Of a DNA stretch of 14,742 nucleotides, positions 1 to 7,043 are shown piece after piece. The translations under genes were made by a program, and so were the position numbers. Location of the stretch: positions 1 to 14,742 of the forward strand of contig CAJBRS010000047.1 of the NCBI GenBank assembly GCA_903958115.1, in the 5' to 3' direction. How positions within the stretch are numbered: position 1 is the first letter of the stretch; every line of letters begins with the position of its first letter. The DNA is from an uncultured bacterium. Its GTDB lineage: Bacteria > Patescibacteriota > Minisyncoccia > Phycocordibacterales > CAWITU01. Below the pieces are notes generated by a model. The model did not search any database. It was not told the DNA's origin and saw nothing but the letters and a program-made list of their open reading frames with translations.

Positions 1-113
1 CAGCCCACCACACAATCGCACAACATAACCTCTGAAAGAGACTAAGACGCGGGGCGTGCTGCCCCGGAGCGGTCTCTTTCAGAGGTTATGTTGTGCGATT
101 GTGTGGTGGGCTG
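1..113. repeat. Giant hairpin with conserved core, copy 1
   Basis: Positions 1-41 are perfectly complementary to 73-113, giving a 41-bp stem that may extend beyond the window edge. The 31-nt apical region 42-72 is structured: CTAAG (42-46), a small hairpin ACGC/GCGT (47-50 with 54-57), three bases GCT, then GCCCCGGAGCG (61-71). The same layout and the same conserved strings occur at 10642-10670 inside a stem of unrelated sequence, so this is a family member and not a chance palindrome. An alternative inner pairing, GGGGC (51-55) with GCCCC (61-65), exists only in this copy. No terminator-like T-run follows on the plus strand. It lies directly upstream of the promoter of the gene at 145. Function is unknown; a structured RNA, a cruciform-forming DNA site or a mobile hairpin are all possible. 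Confidence 0.8.
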
Positions 114-127
114 ATGACTTACTGTTA

Positions 128-136
128 TGCTATAAT
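128..136 (+). promoter_or_regulatory. Extended -10 promoter of the PH-domain gene
   Basis: TGC followed by TATAAT (131-136) is a consensus -10 box with the TGN extension. No -35 match is seen at 17-18 bp spacing; that place is taken by the end of the giant hairpin stem. Only 8 nt separate the box from the ATG at 145, so a start about 7 nt downstream would leave a 5' leader of roughly two bases: a leaderless or nearly leaderless message. The transcription start is inferred from spacing only. Confidence 0.6.
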
Positions 137-144
137 TTTGAGTA

Positions 145-723
145 ATGGAAACACAATATCAAAAACTAGGAATTCGGACTTTTTGGGTATTCGTCTTAGA
201 GAACAGCGGTCTTGCAGCTTTCATCTTTCTCTTGTGGCTTTTCTTAATAATCATTGAGGGAATCGGTATACCAAAAGTCTTTTCTTTTGCATCTGCTTAC
301 CCAGTTATTATTTCTATCATTAATACTGGTTTCGCATGGGGAGTTCTTATTGGTTTATTACTATGGATAGTAGCTCTTCTTTTTGCCTTCTTGGGAGCTG
401 GACTTGATTATTATGGATATCAATTTTTCCTAGATGTTGATGCTTTAAAAATAAAACGTGGGGTTATCAATAAAGATGAAATATCTATCCCCTACCGACA
501 AATCGCCAATGTCGATGTTGAGCAAACCTTCGTACACCAACTTCTTGGGGTGGCTCGTGTGGCTATTCTAACGGCTGGCCACGAAGACAAAAACGGCGAT
601 ACAAATGAAGACTTCTCCGAAGGAGCTCTCCCTGTGATTGAAAAAGATAAAGCCGAAGAAATGCGCGACATTTTAATAAAACGCGCAAATGTAGAGAAAG
701 TTATGAATGTGGAACAAAAGTAA
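145..723 (+). CDS. Membrane protein with bacterial PH domain (bPH2/DUF304-like)
   Basis: A 192-residue protein. Two strongly hydrophobic segments, at about residues 12-40 and 64-86, are followed by a soluble region (about 92-180) with the pattern of the bacterial PH domain: a FFLDVDALKIKRGVI-like strand pair, then the ISIPYRQIANVDVEQ stretch, in which an I-P-x-x-x-I-x-x-V-x-V core is typical of the family. Such proteins are membrane anchored with the PH fold on one face; their substrates are mostly unknown. It is the only plus-strand gene here and is transcribed alone from the extended -10 promoter just upstream. No Shine-Dalgarno is visible, which fits a leaderless message. Its last 23 bp overlap the 3' end of the convergent gene at 701-1819. 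The family call is from pattern memory; the cellular role is unknown. Confidence 0.75.
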   Translation: METQYQKLGIRTFWVFVLENSGLAAFIFLLWLFLIIIEGIGIPKVFSFASAYPVIISIINTGFAWGVLIGLLLWIVALLFAFLGAGLDYYGYQFFLDVDALKIKRGVINKDEISIPYRQIANVDVEQTFVHQLLGVARVAILTAGHEDKNGDTNEDFSEGALPVIEKDKAEEMRDILIKRANVEKVMNVEQK

Positions 724-1819
724 CATCAACACCCTGCTTTTTCCACAACCTAATTAGATTTTCTATATTTCTTTTATTTTCCTTTTTAGCACGCTCTATA
801 GCTATCTTCTTGTCAGCCAAACCTATAGGGGAAAGAACTTTGTCCGGGGTTAAAGCAACAGGGTCAACTTTATCTAGAGGTCTACCCACCAAAGCCTCCG
901 TGTTTGTTATATCCTTGAGTTCATGAGCGGAATTAGCTAACTTAGTATTTATCTCCTCAGCAATTTTTTTAGCAGCCTCTCCCATTTCACCAGAGATAGC
1001 AGCACTCAATATTTCATTATTAATTGAAGCAGGATCTTCATCGACAAGTCTCTGTCTATTCTTCCCTAAATATTTTTTGAACCCCTCATCTTGGGCCAAT
1101 AAACCTAAAAGGTTTTTACTAACGGACTCCTGCCCCTTGTATAATCGGAAAAAATTACTATCCTTAGAAACCTTGTACTCCCAGACGCCATGAGAATCGA
1201 CCACCTTATTTCTTATATGAACTTTATTACCATCAAATTTGGATACTAATTCACAAGCTAAGAACATATCTGCTGTGCTTGGTGGCATAGAAAAAATTGG
1301 TGTTGGGTGCGTATGTATGACATCCAACTCTTCATCGTCTTTATGAGCTTCCACAGCATCAAGTGGAACAATTGACATTGATTTTTCCTGCTTCCCTAAA
1401 TCCAACCACTCCGTTCTACCCTCTTTGTTTTTTACATAGAAAGCCAGATGTTCTGGCTCTCCAGCAAGCGCAATCTTCCTGAAATTGTCTACACCCTCCT
1501 TATATTTTGGGTCTCTAGAGTCCTCAAGGTTTTCCGCAGAATTACTACCTGAAGATTCACGCCCACCAAAAATAGTTCCGAGTGCCGCCAGAGCACCAGT
1601 CTTAATAAAATCTCTACGAGAAACCCCAGGAGATCCTGTTAACTGTCTTCTGACCTCCTCTAAACGTTCCTCATCTTTCGTTGTCCTTTCTTGTTTTTTT
1701 ACTTCTAATAAACCAGAGGTGTTTTCAACCACTTGACCAGCTTCCTCTTGAGGTTGCTCTACTTTTTTTGTTATATCCCCGTCCTCTGTGGATTTTTTAT
1801 ATCCTTCAAAACTATTCAT
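701..1819 (-). CDS. Tat-signal protein with JAMM/MPN metalloprotease-like motif
   Basis: A 372-residue protein that I do not recognise as a named gene. Residues 1-65 are highly charged and low in hydrophobics. Residues 67-73 read SRRDFIK, a consensus twin-arginine motif, followed by a short hydrophobic stretch (GALAALGTIFGG, 75-86), so it looks like a Tat signal set unusually far from the start. At 169-184 the pattern HTHP, eight residues, P, then STAD matches the JAMM zinc motif HxHP...SxxD, with H169, H171 and D184 as predicted ligands and E121 or E123 as candidate general acid/base. JAMM proteins are isopeptidases or peptidases. The rest (185-372) is helical and charged. It is last in the adk-map unit, 12 bp after map. 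A weak promoter (TGGACC, 17 bp, TATAAG at 1831-1859) may also serve it. No alternative ATG or GTG closer to the Tat motif was found. Confidence 0.65.
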   Translation of the reverse strand: MNSFEGYKKSTEDGDITKKVEQPQEEAGQVVENTSGLLEVKKQERTTKDEERLEEVRRQLTGSPGVSRRDFIKTGALAALGTIFGGRESSGSNSAENLEDSRDPKYKEGVDNFRKIALAGEPEHLAFYVKNKEGRTEWLDLGKQEKSMSIVPLDAVEAHKDDEELDVIHTHPTPIFSMPPSTADMFLACELVSKFDGNKVHIRNKVVDSHGVWEYKVSKDSNFFRLYKGQESVSKNLLGLLAQDEGFKKYLGKNRQRLVDEDPASINNEILSAAISGEMGEAAKKIAEEINTKLANSAHELKDITNTEALVGRPLDKVDPVALTPDKVLSPIGLADKKIAIERAKKENKRNIENLIRLWKKQGVDVTFVPHS

Positions 1820-1831
1820 AAATAATTGATC

Positions 1832-2602
1832 TTATAACCTAGTCAAAATTTCCGGTCCATTTTTAGTGATAGCGACGGTATGTTCAAAGTGGGCTGAACG
1901 CTTGCCGTCAGCGGTACGTACAGTATAACCATCTGCTCCAAAAATAATCCTAGCAGTTCCCTCATTTACCATAGGTTCAATAGCTATAACCATCCCCTCT
2001 TTGAGGGCAGGACCTTGACCTTTCCTTCCAAAATTAGCAATGAATGGATCTTCATGAATAGAATAGCCAACACCGTGACCACCAAGTTCGACTGGTAACG
2101 ATAATCCTTTTGGCTTAATAAACTTTTCTATCGCGTAACCAATATCACCAGTTTTAGCACCAACCACAGCAGCATCAATCCCAATATACAAAGCTTTTTC
2201 AGTTGATTCTAAAAGCTTTTTAGCTTTACTATCAATATTGCCAACGCCCACAGTCACTGCACTATCAACAACAAGATCCTTATAAGAAATACCCATATCG
2301 AGAGAGACAATATCTCCTTCTTTCAAGATTTTGGGCTTCTCATTTGGAATGCCGTGGACAACTTCTTCGTTGATAGATACACAAATGGCTGCTGGGTAAG
2401 GCCTAGGAGCTCCATAAGGCTTATAGCCAAGAAAAACCGGCACTACGTTCCTTTCCTTACAAAGCTTCATAGTAAGACTATCAATCTCTTTAGTAGAAAC
2501 ACCCGGCTTAACCTCCTTAGAAAGAGCAGACAAAATTTCAGCTAGATATCTACCAGCTTGTCTTAGTATTTCTATATCTTCTGTGGTTTTTATCGCAATC
2601 AT
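1832..2602 (-). CDS. map: Methionine aminopeptidase, type I
   Basis: Removes the N-terminal methionine from nascent proteins in the cytosol. The 256-residue length is usual for bacterial type I enzymes. All five metal ligands of the pita-bread fold can be assigned: D102 (SLDMG), D113 (VVDSAV), H176 (GGHGVG), E209 (IEPM) and E240 (HFEHT). The substrate-contacting histidines H83 (VVHGIP) and H183 (SIHEDP) are also present. There is no N-terminal zinc-finger extension. It starts 15 bp after adk and is probably cotranscribed; no Shine-Dalgarno is seen. The adk-map pair after secY is the common bacterial order, but infA, rpmJ and the alpha operon that often follow are absent here. Confidence 0.95.
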   Translation of the reverse strand: MIAIKTTEDIEILRQAGRYLAEILSALSKEVKPGVSTKEIDSLTMKLCKERNVVPVFLGYKPYGAPRPYPAAICVSINEEVVHGIPNEKPKILKEGDIVSLDMGISYKDLVVDSAVTVGVGNIDSKAKKLLESTEKALYIGIDAAVVGAKTGDIGYAIEKFIKPKGLSLPVELGGHGVGYSIHEDPFIANFGRKGQGPALKEGMVIAIEPMVNEGTARIIFGADGYTVRTADGKRSAHFEHTVAITKNGPEILTRL

Positions 2603-2617
2603 CTAAAGAAAAATTAA

Positions 2618-3226
2618 CTAAAAAATATTACACCCTTTAATCCCCTCGACAATCTTAGCAAAGACTTCCTCAACAGGATGATCACCATCAATTTTCAAAT
2701 AATTATAGTCAGGACTTTTGTTGAAAAAATCAAAAGCCGGAACCACATCGGCATCAAACCAATCTAAACGCTTCTTAATTTTGTCTGGAGTCTTATCATC
2801 CATTCTGCCACGCGCAGTTAGACGAGCCGTTGAAAGCTCTCTACTAACATCAAGATGAATAACAAAAGGTTTTGCTCTTTTGAAAAATTTCATAGCAGTA
2901 TCTAAAATTCTGGCCTCAGGTAAAGAACGAGGAGTACCATCCAGAAAAAGATGCTCGTTGCCAGTCATGTGTTCAAGCAAAAAATTTGACCACATCCATG
3001 CAGCCAAGAAGTCTGGCTGTCGAACATCATCTTGATAAATCTGAGCAGATAGCTTATTAGCAAGCTTGTCTCCTTTAATAAACTCACGAAAACGAGCTCC
3101 GGTCTCAACGTAAAAAAATGGATGTTTGTGTTCATCCTGATTTTCAATATAGTCTTGTAGAAGCTTAGCTTGAGTACCCTTTCCGCACCCCGAACGACCC
3201 ATAAATATAAATGTTTGTGGAACCAT
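2618..3226 (-). CDS. adk: Adenylate kinase (short-LID form)
   Basis: Interconverts ATP + AMP and 2 ADP. The frame is open further upstream to an ATG at 3274, but the ATG at 3226 is preferred: it places the first beta strand at residues 5-9 as in the family and gives 202 residues. The P-loop is G10-RSGCGKGT-18. DGTPR (96-100) stands where most adenylate kinases have DGFPR. The AMP-site string usually read as STGDMLR is here ETGARFRE (41-48), and the LID is short, with RGRMDD (139-144) and no zinc cysteines. These changes leave some room for another nucleoside monophosphate kinase specificity. A TATACT box at 3234-3239 would give a nearly leaderless message. Confidence 0.85.
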   Translation of the reverse strand: MVPQTFIFMGRSGCGKGTQAKLLQDYIENQDEHKHPFFYVETGARFREFIKGDKLANKLSAQIYQDDVRQPDFLAAWMWSNFLLEHMTGNEHLFLDGTPRSLPEARILDTAMKFFKRAKPFVIHLDVSRELSTARLTARGRMDDKTPDKIKKRLDWFDADVVPAFDFFNKSPDYNYLKIDGDHPVEEVFAKIVEGIKGCNIF

Positions 3227-3233
3227 GAATTGC

Positions 3234-3239
3234 AGTATA
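3234..3239 (-). promoter_or_regulatory. Putative -10 box of the adk-map unit
   Basis: TATACT on the minus strand, one mismatch from consensus, lies 7 nt before the chosen adk ATG. No clear -35 box at 16-18 bp spacing. If used, transcription starts within one or two bases of the start codon, the same near-leaderless arrangement as the gene at 145. Its position after the large hairpin at 3283-3377 fits a new transcription unit beginning here. Confidence 0.4.
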
Positions 3240-3282
3240 TCGCAAAAACTCTTGCAGTGCACTATATTTTTCAACGAGTAAC

Positions 3283-3377
3283 AAAAACTCAGAACATTGT
3301 CTTATGCAGTCCGTGGGACCCCCTCCGAGTCGGCGAGGAGTGGGTGACGGACAAATAAGATAATGTTCCGAGTTTTT
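3283..3377. repeat. Long structured hairpin between secY and adk
   Basis: Outer stem 3283-3305 with 3355-3377: 23 positions paired except one mismatch and one G-T. A small internal loop (306-308 / 353-354 in the 3000s) is followed by a 6-bp stem 3309-3314 / 3347-3352, then a third stem (3318-3326 / 3337-3345, one mismatch) and a 10-nt loop GAGTCGGCGA. On the minus strand the descending arm ends GAGTTTTTG, and the hairpin begins one base inside the secY TAA. It could terminate the long ribosomal unit, protect its 3' end, or be a separate structured RNA. The loop does not match the conserved core of the hairpins at 1-113 and 10609-10703. The 9-mer CAAAAACTC recurs at 3242-3250 and 3282-3290. 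Confidence 0.7.
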
Positions 3378-4647
3378 AGTATTCGCGAGCAGATAACTGA
3401 GCGTCGATCTTCTTTACTAGATCAAGAACAACAGACACAACGATAAGAAGAGCTGTACCACCGATAGCTAATGAAGTAATACCAGTAATAGCTTTAAGAA
3501 TTAAAGGAAGAACTGCAATTAAACCTAGGAACAAAGCCCCTACAAAAGTAATGCGGAGTAGAATCTTTGTAAGATGAGCGGAAGTAGGAGCCCCTGGTCG
3601 AACACCAGGAATGAAGGCACCATTTTTCTGCAGATTAGTAGAGATCATTTCTGGATCGAAAGTAACAGCTGTGTAGAAATAAGTAAACAAGAAGACAAGA
3701 ACAAAGTAACAAATACCGTAAAATAATTGGTTCGAAAGAAAATTTAAAATACTGTGAGAAATACCACTTATCATTGCATTCTTCATGGTTGCCAAGATAT
3801 TGAACAAAAATTGAGGAATAAGAAGAATTGATAGAGCAAAGATAATTGGAATCACCCCCGCCTGATTAAGACGAAGTGGTAAATATGTAGAAACTCCACC
3901 ATATACTTTATTTCCTCGAACACGTTTAGCATAAGTAACCTGCACTGGACGCTCTGCCTCGTTTACCAATACAACAGCATAGATAATGAAGACTACCGCA
4001 ACCAAGAAAGCTAAGTACATTGGAAGCTGTCCTACATCAAAAGAGAATAGAGCCTGAGAAATACTCAAAGGAAGTCTAGCTACGATACCAGCAAAGATGA
4101 TCAAGGAGACACCATTACCTACTCCAAATTCAGTTATAAGCTCACCCAACCACATCATAAGTACAGAACCACTCATAATCACCACAACGTCAGTAATTAG
4201 CTTGAATACCGTCAATGAGGGAACAATACCTTGTCGCTGTAAAAGGATAAGAAAACCAAAAGCTTGTACCAAAGCAAGAGGAATAGTAAGAAGTCGTGAA
4301 TATTGATTTATTTTCCTACGGCCAGCTTCCCCTTCATTCTGAGACATTTCTTTTAACTTACTCGACATCATCGTCAATAACTGCATGATGATTGTTGCGG
4401 TAATGAATGGACCAACAGCTAACATAGCAATAGACAGAGTGGATAGACCTCCTCCTGAAAATACGTTGAGTAGGCCGATGAACTGGTTGTTTCTCAAGAA
4501 AGCGGCTAGCTGATTCTGGTCAATGTTTGGAATTGGAATAGAGGCCAAAAGACGAGTCACAATAAGAATACCAAACACAAAAAGCATTCGGCCGCGAAGA
4601 CCTTTGTCAGTCCATACCGCTCGTATTTTTTCTATGAATTTAGTCAT
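3376..4647 (-). CDS. secY: Protein translocase subunit SecY
   Basis: Channel-forming subunit of the SecYEG translocon in the cytoplasmic membrane. It is 423 residues, normal for the family, with about ten hydrophobic segments. The first is at roughly 20-37 (after KGLRGRMLF), followed by the short plug-containing loop that includes SGGGLSTLSIAMLAVGPFI (about 64-82). The AERPVQVTYAKR stretch (about 231-242) lies in the conserved cytosolic loop, and FIPGVRPG occurs at about 347-354. It starts 5 bp after rplO, so coupling is likely, with no Shine-Dalgarno. Its stop codon lies inside the base of the hairpin at 3283-3377, making it the last gene of the ribosomal unit. Confidence 0.97.
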   Translation of the reverse strand: MTKFIEKIRAVWTDKGLRGRMLFVFGILIVTRLLASIPIPNIDQNQLAAFLRNNQFIGLLNVFSGGGLSTLSIAMLAVGPFITATIIMQLLTMMSSKLKEMSQNEGEAGRRKINQYSRLLTIPLALVQAFGFLILLQRQGIVPSLTVFKLITDVVVIMSGSVLMMWLGELITEFGVGNGVSLIIFAGIVARLPLSISQALFSFDVGQLPMYLAFLVAVVFIIYAVVLVNEAERPVQVTYAKRVRGNKVYGGVSTYLPLRLNQAGVIPIIFALSILLIPQFLFNILATMKNAMISGISHSILNFLSNQLFYGICYFVLVFLFTYFYTAVTFDPEMISTNLQKNGAFIPGVRPGAPTSAHLTKILLRITFVGALFLGLIAVLPLILKAITGITSLAIGGTALLIVVSVVLDLVKKIDAQLSAREY

Positions 4648-4652
4648 GTTAA

Positions 4653-5093
4653 TTACTTAACTTCCCCACCAGCCTTTTCGATTTTAGCTTTAGCCTTTAA
4701 GCCAACAGCACAACCGACAACAATAACCTTAATAGATATTTCTCCGTCTGAGACAATCTTGACCTGTTGATTCTTTCCTTTGTAAGCCTTTAGAATCCCT
4801 TTAGCAACAATTGTAGCTGGAGTCACCTTTGAACCATTAGAAAAGTTTTTAGAAATTTGGTCTAGACTAACAACGGTAGGCTTAATCTGAATACTCAAAT
4901 TACTGCTCTTGCCTCGTCCACGCATCTTAGGAATCTTCTTGATAAGGTCTCGGAGCTCTGGTCTCTTCTTTCTACCAGAACGAGCATTCTGCCCTTTTGT
5001 TCCTCGTCCAGATGTTTTACCGCGAGTACCACCACGCCCTACTGGAGCGCTTTTCTTATTCTTTGTCTTTCTTTTTAGTGTATGAGCTTGCAT
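4653..5093 (-). CDS. rplO: 50S ribosomal protein L15
   Basis: Large-subunit protein that threads a long basic extension into 23S rRNA late in assembly. The 146-residue length is normal. The glycine and arginine-rich N-terminal stretch (GRGGTRGKTSGRGTKGQ, 19-35) and the following RSGRKKRPE are the diagnostic part; the C-terminal globular half begins at about residue 70. It follows rpsE by 18 bp. In most bacteria rpmD (L30) lies between these two genes, and here there is no room for it. The bases before the ATG are purely A-rich (AAAGAAAAAAC), with no Shine-Dalgarno. Confidence 0.97.
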   Translation of the reverse strand: MQAHTLKRKTKNKKSAPVGRGGTRGKTSGRGTKGQNARSGRKKRPELRDLIKKIPKMRGRGKSSNLSIQIKPTVVSLDQISKNFSNGSKVTPATIVAKGILKAYKGKNQQVKIVSDGEISIKVIVVGCAVGLKAKAKIEKAGGEVK

Positions 5094-5111
5094 GTTTTTT
5101 CTTTATGGAAT

Positions 5112-5729
5112 TTATGACTTGATAGGCTTAAGTTTTAACATACCAAGAGCCTTAATAGCCACCTTAGCATTATTTAACTTATTCTTTGTGCCAGATCGAA
5201 GCTTCGCAGTAACATCCTTGATACCAGCAAGCTCTAGAACATCGCGAACTGAGCTACCAGCGACAATTCCTTTTCCTTTTGCTGGCATGATCATGACAAC
5301 AGCACTTCCGAATTTAGCTTCGACATCGTGAGGAATGCTCATATCTTTTGTGGTCTTTACAGTAATCATATGTCGGCGAGCATTTCTGAAGGCCTTTTCA
5401 ATAGCTAGTGATGTGTCGCCAGCTTTTCCAATTCCAACACCAACAGATCCTTTGCGGTTACCAGCAACAATTGAAACGGAGAAACTAAAACGTCGTCCTC
5501 CGGAAGCCACACGAGTCACTCGACGAATATCAATAATCTTCTGATCAAACTCTGGTTTAGCACGAGGCTCTCGACGAGGCTTTCGATCATTTTTTCGGCC
5601 ATCTCTAGGGGCATTACCAAAATCTCGGAAATTCTTCTTTGCTGTTATGGCTGCAGGAATAACCGGAGCTGAAACTTCAGCTACTGGCGCAACTTCTACA
5701 ATATCGTTTTTTGTATTATCTTCGTTCAT
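5112..5729 (-). CDS. rpsE: 30S ribosomal protein S5, with N-terminal extension
   Basis: Lies at the mRNA entry channel with S3 and S4, where it supports decoding accuracy and mRNA unwinding. The frame is open upstream to 5846, but the ATG at 5729 is chosen because it lies 4 bp after the rplR stop. This gives 205 residues against about 165 usually. The extra is at the N-terminus: residues 8-30 are rich in Ala, Val and Pro, and 35-60 are Arg/Lys/Pro-rich and look disordered. The conserved S5 region starts at about 65, with VTRVASGGRRFSFSV (71-85) and NRKGSVGVGIGKAGD (91-105). GGAGGA lies 16 bp before the ATG, too far to be a normal ribosome binding site. Confidence 0.95.
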   Translation of the reverse strand: MNEDNTKNDIVEVAPVAEVSAPVIPAAITAKKNFRDFGNAPRDGRKNDRKPRREPRAKPEFDQKIIDIRRVTRVASGGRRFSFSVSIVAGNRKGSVGVGIGKAGDTSLAIEKAFRNARRHMITVKTTKDMSIPHDVEAKFGSAVVMIMPAKGKGIVAGSSVRDVLELAGIKDVTAKLRSGTKNKLNNAKVAIKALGMLKLKPIKS

Positions 5730-5733
5730 ATAT

Positions 5734-6078
5734 TTAAAATTCGAGTCCTCCTTCACGAGCTCCTTCAGCCAAAGCGGCGACACGCCCGGTGTAAATAAAA
5801 CCTCCTCGATCAAAGACAACCTTATCAATCCCCTTTGATTTTGCAAGTTTAGCTAATTCTGTACCAACTGTCTTTGCTTCATCAGCCTGCTTACCCTTAA
5901 CGTCTTTAGAAGAAAAGGCAACTAAAGTTGTTCGGCTTTCGTCGTCAATAATCTGTGCGGAAATATATTTATTTGACTTAAACACGGATAGTCGTGGTCG
6001 TAGAGCTGTACCAGAGATCTTTGCTCTAATACGCTTCTGTCGTCTTGTTCGCTGGGTTGTTTTAATGTTTGTTTTCAT
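5734..6078 (-). CDS. rplR: 50S ribosomal protein L18
   Basis: Binds 5S rRNA together with L5 in the central protuberance. The 114-residue length is normal. The basic N-terminus (RTRRQKRIRAKISGT, about 10-24), then RPRLSVFKSNKYISAQIIDD and the C-terminal VFDRGGFIYTGRVAALAEGAREGGL are family hallmarks. A 29-bp gap separates it from rplF, with a short run of related heptamers (minus strand GTATGAA twice). AAGGGA, 11 bp before the ATG, is the nearest thing to a Shine-Dalgarno in this operon. Confidence 0.97.
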   Translation of the reverse strand: MKTNIKTTQRTRRQKRIRAKISGTALRPRLSVFKSNKYISAQIIDDESRTTLVAFSSKDVKGKQADEAKTVGTELAKLAKSKGIDKVVFDRGGFIYTGRVAALAEGAREGGLEF

Positions 6079-6107
6079 ATTTTTGTATTCCCTTCATACT
6101 TCATACT

Positions 6108-6641
6108 CTATACTGATTTTTTGCCCTGCTTTCGGCGGATTATCTCTCCATCATAATGAAAACCTTTACCCTTGTAAGGCTCAGGCTTCTTAAGAGCTCT
6201 GATAGAAGCAGCCATCTGTGAAACCTTTTCCTTATCGTGTCCAGTGAAGGTAAAAATGCCCTTTTCTACGAGAACTTTAATATCTGTAGGAATTTTTATC
6301 TTAACTGGATGAGAGAAACCTAGGTTTAGAGTCAGTGTGTCGCCAGCAACCTCACCCTTATATCCAATACCTTCAAGGATAAGCTTTTCAACAAACAATT
6401 CATTAACACCTTTGACCATATTAGAAATGTGAGATGCGTATGTTCCCCACAAAGCTCGGCTTTCAATAGAGTCGTTTGCTGGAGTTAGTGTTATTTCTTG
6501 ATCACCAATCTTGATATCAATTTCTGGCTTAAAAACCTTAGTGATCTCACCTTTTGGTCCTTTCACGGTCAAAGATCCTGAAACAAATTTCACTTCAGTC
6601 TTTTCTCCGATCGCAATGATTTTTTTTCCGATTCTGGACAT
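6108..6641 (-). CDS. rplF: 50S ribosomal protein L6
   Basis: Sits near the sarcin-ricin loop and the factor-binding site of the large subunit. At 177 residues it has the usual two-repeat L6 architecture: the N-terminal repeat begins MSRIGKKII and the second covers about 80-160. The C-terminal signature KKPEPYKGKGFHYDGE (about 150-165) is intact. The gene follows rpsH by 9 bp, and the start has no Shine-Dalgarno (AAAATC before ATG). Confidence 0.97.
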   Translation of the reverse strand: MSRIGKKIIAIGEKTEVKFVSGSLTVKGPKGEITKVFKPEIDIKIGDQEITLTPANDSIESRALWGTYASHISNMVKGVNELFVEKLILEGIGYKGEVAGDTLTLNLGFSHPVKIKIPTDIKVLVEKGIFTFTGHDKEKVSQMAASIRALKKPEPYKGKGFHYDGEIIRRKQGKKSV

Positions 6642-6650
6642 GATTTTAAA

Positions 6651-7043
6651 TTACCAAATTTTAAACAATACTTCTCCCCCAACATTTTCTTTTTTAGCCT
6701 CTTTGTCAGTCAAGACACCTTTTGGGGTTGAAAGAACAAGTAGACCTTGACCATTCTTTACAGATCGTATTTCGCTTGCAGCCTGATACATTCTCTTTGA
6801 GAATGTTGAGAGTCTTTTGACTCCTGTGATTCTTGATTTGCCTTCATTATAAGCAACCTCAACTTCAATATACTTCTCGGCCTTTTTACCCTTCTTTGAA
6901 ACTGAATGGATATAGCCTTCTTTTTGTAAAAGCTCCAAAACAGCTAAATTAAAATTTGAGAATGGAGAAACAACATACTGGCGACCTGAAACGCCGGCGT
7001 TCTTTAAATTAACAATTAAATTTGAGATTGAATCTTTTACCAT
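6651..7043 (-). CDS. rpsH: 30S ribosomal protein S8
   Basis: Platform protein that binds the central domain of 16S rRNA; in E. coli it is the translational repressor of the spc operon. It has 130 residues, starting MVKDSISNLIVNLKNA; the conserved C-terminal half includes NGQGLLVLSTPKGVLTDKEA (about 98-117), with a later GG-E-V-L tail. Its ATG overlaps the rpsN stop by 7 bp (ATGGTAA), so translation of the two is probably coupled. I did not find an obvious S8-binding helix-like leader at rplE; regulation here may differ from E. coli. Confidence 0.97.
   Translation of the reverse strand: MVKDSISNLIVNLKNAGVSGRQYVVSPFSNFNLAVLELLQKEGYIHSVSKKGKKAEKYIEVEVAYNEGKSRITGVKRLSTFSKRMYQAASEIRSVKNGQGLLVLSTPKGVLTDKEAKKENVGGEVLFKIW

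Noticed and set aside
1..113. Integron attC site, REP/RAYT element or CRISPR repeat
   Set aside because: There are no integrase core sites, no tetranucleotide-plus-short-palindrome layout, no repeat-spacer array and no transposase or integrase gene in the window.
1..113. Whole-genome-amplification foldback artefact
   Set aside because: Foldback chimeras would not place the same conserved core at the apex at two separate loci, although the perfect arms should still be confirmed with raw reads.
3227..3274. Longer start for adenylate kinase at 3274
   Set aside because: It adds 16 residues before the first beta strand and would place the putative -10 box inside the coding region.
3283..3377. 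Third copy of the CTAAG/GCCCCGGAGCG hairpin family
   Set aside because: Neither strand of its loop contains the conserved strings; it is reported as a separate structure.
5746..5751. GGAGGA as the Shine-Dalgarno of rpsE
   Set aside because: It lies inside the end of rplR, about 16 bp before the ATG, beyond normal spacing.
5730..5846. Longer start for S5 at 5846
   Set aside because: It would overlap rplR by over 100 bp; the ATG at 5729 lies 4 bp after the rplR stop.
6091..6117. Short tandem heptamers (CTTCATA twice, CTCTATA once) at the rplF-rplR junction
   Set aside because: Too short and partly overlapping the rplF stop; probably chance in AT-rich sequence.
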